A stretch of 64,000 bases of DNA from NCBI GenBank assembly GCA_900541585.1, contig UQKD01000009.1, positions 1-64,000 on the forward strand, given 5' to 3'. Of the stretch, positions 59,739-64,000 are shown piece by piece. The position numbers and the translations under genes were made by a program. The notes beneath the pieces are model-generated. The model searched no databases, was not told the origin of the DNA, and saw only the letters and a list, made by a program, of their open reading frames with translations. How positions within the stretch are numbered: position 1 is the stretch's first letter; the number at the start of each line of letters is the position of its first letter. This DNA is from an uncultured Alistipes sp. (GTDB lineage: Bacteria > Bacteroidota > Bacteroidia > Bacteroidales > Rikenellaceae).

Positions 59739-60998
59739 ATGAAGGAGACGGTGCTCGAAAAACTCAAGGTGCTGGCCGAGTCGGCCAAATACGACGTTTC
59801 GTGCGCTTCGAGCGGCGTGACGCGCAAGCATCGCGCGGGCGGGGTGGGCAGCGCCGCGGGGTGGGGCATCTGCCATACCTTCACGGCCGACGGCCGCTGC
59901 GTTTCGCTGCTGAAGATCATGCTCACCAACGTCTGCATCTACGACTGCGCCTACTGCATCAACCGGCGCAGCAACGACATCCCGCGCGCGGCCTTCACGC
60001 CCGGCGAACTGGCCGAACTGACCATCGAGTTCTACCGCCGCAACTACATCGAGGGGCTTTTCCTCTCGTCGGGCGTTATCCGCGACCCCGACTATACGAT
60101 GGAACGCATGGTCCGCGTGGCCCGCGACCTGCGCACGGTGCACCGTTTCAACGGCTACATCCACCTCAAAAGCATTCCCGGCGCCAGCCGCGAACTGGTG
60201 GCCGAGGCCGGACGCTATGCCGACCGCATGAGCGTCAACATCGAAATCCCGACCGAACGCAACCTGCAGCTGCTGGCCCCCGACAAGAATTACGAAAGCA
60301 TCTACCGCCCGATGAGCTACATCCAGCAGGGGGTGCTCCAGAGCGCCGAGGAGCGCACGCGCTTCCGCCATGCGCCGCGCTTCGCCCCGGCCGGACAGAG
60401 CACGCAGATGATCGTCGGGGCCACGGACGAGAGCGACCGCGACATCCTGCTGCTCTCGTCGGCCCTCTACGGGCGGCCCACGATGAAGCGGGTCTACTAT
60501 TCGGGCTTCATTCCCGTCAATCCCTACGACAAGCGGCTGCCGGCGCTCGACAAGGCGCCGCTCGTGCGTGAGAACCGGCTCTACCAGGCCGACTGGCTGA
60601 TGCGTTTCTACGGATTCCGCGCCGAGGAGATCGCCGACGAGCAGACGCCCCGGCTGGACCTCGAAATCGACCCCAAGCTGGCCTGGGCCTTGCGGAACCC
60701 CGCGTTTTTCCCCGTCGATGTCAACCGTGCCGATTACGAAGCCCTGCTGCGCGTGCCGGGCATCGGGGTCAAGTCGGCCCGGCTGATCGTCGCCTCGCGC
60801 CGCTACCGGACGCTGACGCAGCAGTCGCTGCGGCAGATCGGCGTGGTGATGAAGAAGGCGCAGTATTTCATCTGCTGCCGCGAACTGACTACGGGGCAGG
60901 GTGTCAACGAACTCCGCCCCGAGCAGGTGCGCCGCCTGCTGACCGCCCCGCAGCGGCGAAAGCAGGACCGGAACGAAGGCCAACTGACCCTTTTCTGA
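59739..60998 (+). CDS. Putative DNA modification/repair radical SAM protein (TIGR03916-like)
   Basis: 419 aa. The radical SAM cluster motif is C66-x3-C70-x2-C73 (VCIYDCAYC). The N-terminus (LAESAKYDVSCASSGV, GICHTFTADGRCVSLLKIMLTN) and the mid-section PTERNLQLLAPDKNYESIYRPM are typical of this group. The C-terminus has a helix-hairpin-helix DNA-binding motif (LLRVPGIGVKSARLIVASRR). The group is named for its genomic link to a uracil-DNA-glycosylase-like partner, and the reaction is unknown. The partner gene starts 4 bp downstream, so the pair is an operon. Confidence 0.93.
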   Translation: MKETVLEKLKVLAESAKYDVSCASSGVTRKHRAGGVGSAAGWGICHTFTADGRCVSLLKIMLTNVCIYDCAYCINRRSNDIPRAAFTPGELAELTIEFYRRNYIEGLFLSSGVIRDPDYTMERMVRVARDLRTVHRFNGYIHLKSIPGASRELVAEAGRYADRMSVNIEIPTERNLQLLAPDKNYESIYRPMSYIQQGVLQSAEERTRFRHAPRFAPAGQSTQMIVGATDESDRDILLLSSALYGRPTMKRVYYSGFIPVNPYDKRLPALDKAPLVRENRLYQADWLMRFYGFRAEEIADEQTPRLDLEIDPKLAWALRNPAFFPVDVNRADYEALLRVPGIGVKSARLIVASRRYRTLTQQSLRQIGVVMKKAQYFICCRELTTGQGVNELRPEQVRRLLTAPQRRKQDRNEGQLTLF

Positions 60999-61002
60999 TG
61001 CG

Positions 61003-61764
61003 ATGCTGGTTTTCCGATACGACAAATCCTTCGACGGGCTGCTGTCTGCCCTGTTCGACGCCTATTCGCTGCGGGCGTTTCCCGAGGCGCTGATCGGTCC
61101 CGGGGAGCCTGAACCGCTCTTCACCGAGCGCGTCCACGAGGTCGCCACCGACGGGGCGCATGCCGACCGCGTGTGGCGGGGCCTGGAGCGGCGGTTGACC
61201 GCCCGCATCCGTTCGATGTTCGTCTACGCCTGGCACGGGGAGCAGCCGCAGGGCGACCTGCTGATGCTGCGCTGCCTGCGCCGCGTCTTCGACGAGGGCG
61301 GGGGCGTCGTGGCCGACCAGGCCGATCCCGACATGAAGTCGCTTTTCCAGCTGGCGCTCAAGGTCTCCCACGAGCGGGAACGCCTCAAACAGTTCGTCCG
61401 CCTCCAGAAAGCCGCCGACGGAACCTATTTCGCGGCCGTCACGCCCGAGCACAACGCCCTGCCGCTGGGGCTGGACTATTTCACCGACCGTTTCGCCGAC
61501 CAGCGGTGGCTGATCTACGACCGGCGTCGCGACTACGGCTACTATTACGACGGGCATACGGCGCGGCGCGTCACGCTGGAGGACGACCGGGGAATGATCG
61601 CCGACAAGCTCGCCGACGAATGGCTCGCCGAAGACGAGCGCGAGTTCCAGCTGCTGTGGAAAAACTATTTCCGGGCGCTGGCGATTCCCCAGCGCGTCAA
61701 CGAGCGCCAGCAGCGCCGCATGATGCCCCGCCGTTACTGGAAGCACCTGACCGAGATGGAGTGA
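61003..61764 (+). CDS. DUF4130 / TIGR03915-like DNA metabolism partner protein
   Basis: 253 aa. The N-terminus VFRYDKSFDGLLSALFDAY is the family signature, and the C-terminus has ERQQRRMMPRRYWKHLTEM. A central DFYxxRF-type stretch (FAAVTPEHNALPLGLDYFTDRFADQRWLIYDRRRDYGYYYDGHTARRV) is also characteristic. In other bacteria the domain is fused to a uracil-DNA-glycosylase-like domain; here it stands alone. Coupled with the radical SAM gene 4 bp upstream, it is presumed to act on damaged or modified DNA or nucleotide substrates. The mechanism is unknown. Confidence 0.92.
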   Translation: MLVFRYDKSFDGLLSALFDAYSLRAFPEALIGPGEPEPLFTERVHEVATDGAHADRVWRGLERRLTARIRSMFVYAWHGEQPQGDLLMLRCLRRVFDEGGGVVADQADPDMKSLFQLALKVSHERERLKQFVRLQKAADGTYFAAVTPEHNALPLGLDYFTDRFADQRWLIYDRRRDYGYYYDGHTARRVTLEDDRGMIADKLADEWLAEDEREFQLLWKNYFRALAIPQRVNERQQRRMMPRRYWKHLTEME

Positions 61765-61779
61765 CTGTCCGGGGCGGAT

Positions 61780-63042
61780 TCAGAGGTTGTTTTTGCAGAT
61801 GACGCCGTCTTTGACGATCAGCGCGAATTTTTCCGCGGGGTTTTCCAACACACCGATCTCTTGCAGGGGATTTCCCTCGATCAGCAGCAGGTCGGCCAGC
61901 GCACCCTCTTCGACGACGCCCAGCTGGCCCGGATAGGGATTCCGCGGCCCGGACATGGCCAGCAGCTGCGCGTTGTCGAACGTCACCATTTTCAGGATTT
62001 CGAACGGCGTGAACCATTTTTGCAGTTTGACGATGCCGTGGTTCTGGTTTTTCGTGTTGGCAGGATTGAACAGCAGGTCGGTTCCCCAAGCCAGTTTCAC
62101 CCGGTATTTTTTCGCGAGGTTGTAGGTGCGGTCCGTTCCTTGGGTGATCTCGATGTGCTTGGCCTGCTGAACGGGCGAAGGGTAGGTGTTGTCCTCGACG
62201 GCGAATGCCTGCATGCTGAGCCAGACATCGTTTGCCGCAAGCAGCTCCATTGTCGGTTCGTCGATCAGGTGGCCGTGTTCGATGCTTCTGACGCCGGCCG
62301 CTATGGCCCGTGCAATGCCCCGCGGGTTGTAGACGTGTACCATGACATACGTGCCCCAGTCTTCCGCCGCGCGGACTGCGGCGCGAATCTCTTCCTCGAA
62401 AAATTCGGTCACGTCCAGCGGATCGTAGAGCGATGCGGCGCCGCCTCCGGTCATCAGCTTGATCTGCGAGGCGCCCTGCCGCAGGTTCTCGCGCGTGGCG
62501 GCTGTCACGGCGTCGGCCCCGTCGACGATGCGCGAGGCTCCGAGCTGTTCGATGTGCGCGGCCTCGCACCCGCAGCCTCCGTGGAAATGGTCGTAGATCA
62601 TCCGGAAATCGCCGTGCCCCGAGGTCTGTGAGATCATGGCGCCGCTGGGGTAGATGCGCGGCCCGGGCAGCAGTCCGGTGTCGATGGCCCGCTTCAGTCC
62701 GAAGACGGGTCCTCCGGCGTCGCGGATGGTCGTGAAACCCCGCAGCAGGGTAGCCCCGGCCTCGCGTCCCGCCGCCAGGTGCGTATACGAAGGGTCCGAC
62801 GTCAGCAGATCCTGCATGGTGTTGCAGCAGAGGTAGGCGTGCCAGTGCGCGTCGATCAGGCCGGGCATCAGGAACCGGCCCTTTCCGTCGAGCGCCCGGA
62901 CTCCGGCTGCGGGGTCTGCGGGGATGGGTTCCCGGGAGATTCTCTCGATCCGGTTGTTTCTGATCAGCACGTTTCCCCGGAGGGTCTGCGGCTCTTTTCC
63001 GTTGAAAATCTCAACGTCGTTGATAAGTATTTGCGAATCCAT
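61780..63042 (-). CDS. Metal-dependent amidohydrolase (imidazolonepropionase/prolidase-like)
   Basis: 420 aa, cytoplasmic (no signal peptide). TIM-barrel amidohydrolase with all binuclear metal-site residues: H66-x-H68 (DAHWH), carbamylated Lys candidate K195 (SQIKLMTGGG), H236 (MVHVYN), H256/H258 (EHGHL) and D322 (WGTDLL). Closest in pattern to the imidazolonepropionase-like or Xaa-Pro-dipeptidase-type amidohydrolases that hydrolyse cyclic amides or peptides; the substrate is not determined. It lies 18 bp after the marC gene on the minus strand, probably one transcript. Confidence 0.92.
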   Translation of the reverse strand: MDSQILINDVEIFNGKEPQTLRGNVLIRNNRIERISREPIPADPAAGVRALDGKGRFLMPGLIDAHWHAYLCCNTMQDLLTSDPSYTHLAAGREAGATLLRGFTTIRDAGGPVFGLKRAIDTGLLPGPRIYPSGAMISQTSGHGDFRMIYDHFHGGCGCEAAHIEQLGASRIVDGADAVTAATRENLRQGASQIKLMTGGGAASLYDPLDVTEFFEEEIRAAVRAAEDWGTYVMVHVYNPRGIARAIAAGVRSIEHGHLIDEPTMELLAANDVWLSMQAFAVEDNTYPSPVQQAKHIEITQGTDRTYNLAKKYRVKLAWGTDLLFNPANTKNQNHGIVKLQKWFTPFEILKMVTFDNAQLLAMSGPRNPYPGQLGVVEEGALADLLLIEGNPLQEIGVLENPAEKFALIVKDGVICKNNL

Positions 63043-63060
63043 AGAGAAGAGGGTTTTCGG

Positions 63061-63732
63061 TCAGACATGCAGGTGGAACAGTTTGGCGATGCCCGTCACG
63101 ACGATCTGGACGCCGACGCAGAAGGTGAAGAAGGCGACCATCTTGTTGATGACGATGCTGCCGCTGTTGCCGATTTTCCGGATGATCCGTTCGCCCTGCG
63201 ACAGGAACAGATAGAGGATCAGACACATCAGTAAGATGACCAGCGCGATGATGGCGTAGGAGAGCAGGCCCTTGGCCCAGCCGTCCTTCATGCTGACCGA
63301 GGCCATCAGCGTCAGGATGACCGAGACGCTGCCCGGACCGATGCTGATGGGGAAAGTGATCGGGTAGAAGATCTGCGACTCGATGGCCGATTTGTGAATG
63401 GGGTTGACGTCCTTGCCCTGCGTCCGTCCCACCGAGGAGTCCGAATCGCCGAGCCATTGCAGGGCGGTGCGGCAGATCAGCAGTCCTCCGCCCAGCTGGA
63501 TGACCGGGAGCGAAAGCCCGAAAAGCGACAGCACGAAATGTCCCACGGCCAGGCTGCCCAGTCCGACGAGCAGGTAGTCGGTGACGATTCTGCGGATGAT
63601 CGACCTGCGGTCCTCGTCGCTCAATCCCGACAGCAGCCCGTTGACCAGAAATCCGGCCCCCACCGGGTTCGCCACCGGGAACAGCGCCATGAAGGCGGAT
63701 ATGAACGTGAAAAGGAAACCTTCTTTCAGCAT
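63061..63732 (-). CDS. MarC-family inner-membrane protein
   Basis: 223 aa from the ATG at 63732; the longer open frame upstream lacks family similarity. About six membrane segments in the MarC/YchE pattern: FTFISAFMALFPVANPVGAGFLVNGLL, YLLVGLGSLAVGHFVLSLFGLSLPVIQLGGGLLICRTALQWL, and IFYPITFPISIGPGSVSVILTLMAS (conserved P-x-GPG). The family was once linked to multiple antibiotic resistance, but its role is unknown. It precedes the amidohydrolase gene in the same direction. Confidence 0.93.
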   Translation of the reverse strand: MLKEGFLFTFISAFMALFPVANPVGAGFLVNGLLSGLSDEDRRSIIRRIVTDYLLVGLGSLAVGHFVLSLFGLSLPVIQLGGGLLICRTALQWLGDSDSSVGRTQGKDVNPIHKSAIESQIFYPITFPISIGPGSVSVILTLMASVSMKDGWAKGLLSYAIIALVILLMCLILYLFLSQGERIIRKIGNSGSIVINKMVAFFTFCVGVQIVVTGIAKLFHLHV

Positions 63733-63880
63733 CTTGAGGCTCGGAACTTTGTGTTGCCGGCAGAAATCAGCAACAACTGTTCCAAACCTTCCGCACTCCG
63801 GGCGGAGCCATGTCGCACGGAGGCAAAAGCCGTTTGCCGTGCACAGCCCGGTTTTCAACGACGACGGCAATCGCCGTCCG

Positions 63881-63918
63881 GAAAAACAAAACCCTGCAAG
63901 ATCAACGACTTGCAGGAT
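63881..63918 (-). terminator. Intrinsic terminator downstream of the tRNA
   Basis: An 8-bp stem (CCTGCAAG at 63893-63900, CTTGCAGG at 63909-63916) with an 8-nt loop has a T-rich tail on the minus strand (GTTTTGTTTTT). Confidence 0.75.
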
Positions 63919-63953
63919 TTTCTATTTGATAGCCGCTTTGCGTGCCGGCTTTG

Positions 63954-64000
63954 CGGAGAGGACGAGATTCGAACTCGTGGTACAGGTTGCCCCGTACGTC
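63954..64000 (-). tRNA. tRNA-Ser, 3' part only (window edge)
   Basis: On the minus strand the 3' half of a class II tRNA is visible: a long variable arm (TACGGG/CCTGTA stem with a GCAA loop), a T-arm (ACGAG-TTCGAAT-CTCGT), the acceptor 3' strand CCTCTCC (63955-63961) and discriminator G at 63954. A long variable arm with G73 fits serine. CCA is not encoded (CAA follows). The anticodon lies beyond the window, so the isoacceptor is unknown. Confidence 0.85.

Noticed and set aside
63733..63870. 46-codon N-terminal extension of the MarC gene
   Set aside because: MarC family proteins begin with the hydrophobic segment starting at 63732; the extension is Cys/Arg-rich without a membrane or signal pattern.
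1..64000. CRISPR array, insertion sequence or prophage
   Set aside because: No regularly spaced direct repeats, transposase, integrase or phage structural genes were found; the tRNA-Ser at the right edge shows no attachment-site duplication within the window.

Overview
This window looks like chromosome from a gut-type Bacteroidota, most likely an Alistipes/Rikenellaceae-like organism. The evidence is many SusC/SusD pairs with FecI/FecR-type regulators, lipoproteins with short lipoboxes, recurrent TAnnTTTG (-7) promoter boxes in place of E. coli-type -10 boxes, almost no Shine-Dalgarno sequences, and high GC (roughly 60%). The genus is an inference; no 16S gene is present. I see no phage, transposase or CRISPR array.

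Layout. (1) 1-10.5 kb: mannonate dehydratase (uxuA), small lipoproteins, and a thiamine-uptake pair (TonB receptor plus PnuC/PnuT transporter) behind a clear TPP riboswitch on the minus strand, followed by a ychF-gltX-galM operon. (2) 10.6-18.6 kb, minus strand: a complete nutrient-uptake operon in the order ECF sigma, FecR anti-sigma, SusC, SusD, TlpA-like lipoprotein. (3) 18.7-30.9 kb: a second, divergent system with a minus-strand endonuclease/exonuclease/phosphatase (EEP) lipoprotein, then plus-strand ECF sigma, FecR, SusC, SusD, DUF1735 lipoprotein, calcineurin-like phosphoesterase and BACON-domain lipoprotein. Three copies of one promoter-like motif (GGGGACAAA, then CGT 13 nt after GACAAA) sit before the EEP gene, the sigma gene and fecR, which suggests a self-activating ECF regulon aimed at a phosphodiester-containing substrate. 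(4) 30.9-39.8 kb: a GH3 glycosidase, a Pro/Ala/Glu-rich protein beside rsmI, a DUF389 membrane protein, an LpxL-like acyltransferase overlapping a glycosyltransferase, and a frameshifted secreted protein. (5) 39.8-50 kb: a sensor kinase with a Cys cluster, glnS behind a beta-barrel gene, a SpoU-type methyltransferase, panB, a TlpA lipoprotein, and guaB-small membrane ORF-guaA. (6) 50-58.3 kb: a second GH3, a membrane-bound DUF6377-like regulator, a Ser-type sulfatase, an exonuclease and an OprP-like porin. (7) 58.5-64 kb: a cold-shock-domain protein and an RRM protein, a radical-SAM/DUF4130 DNA-repair-type pair, an amidohydrolase, MarC, and the 3' end of a tRNA-Ser that runs off the window.

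The most interesting item is the second uptake system (19.66-30.84 kb): a predicted ECF regulon with two different secreted phosphoesterases, and a C9 tract both inside its SusC gene and in the intercistronic hairpin ahead of its phosphoesterase gene. The first system carries a G9 tract in its sigma gene.
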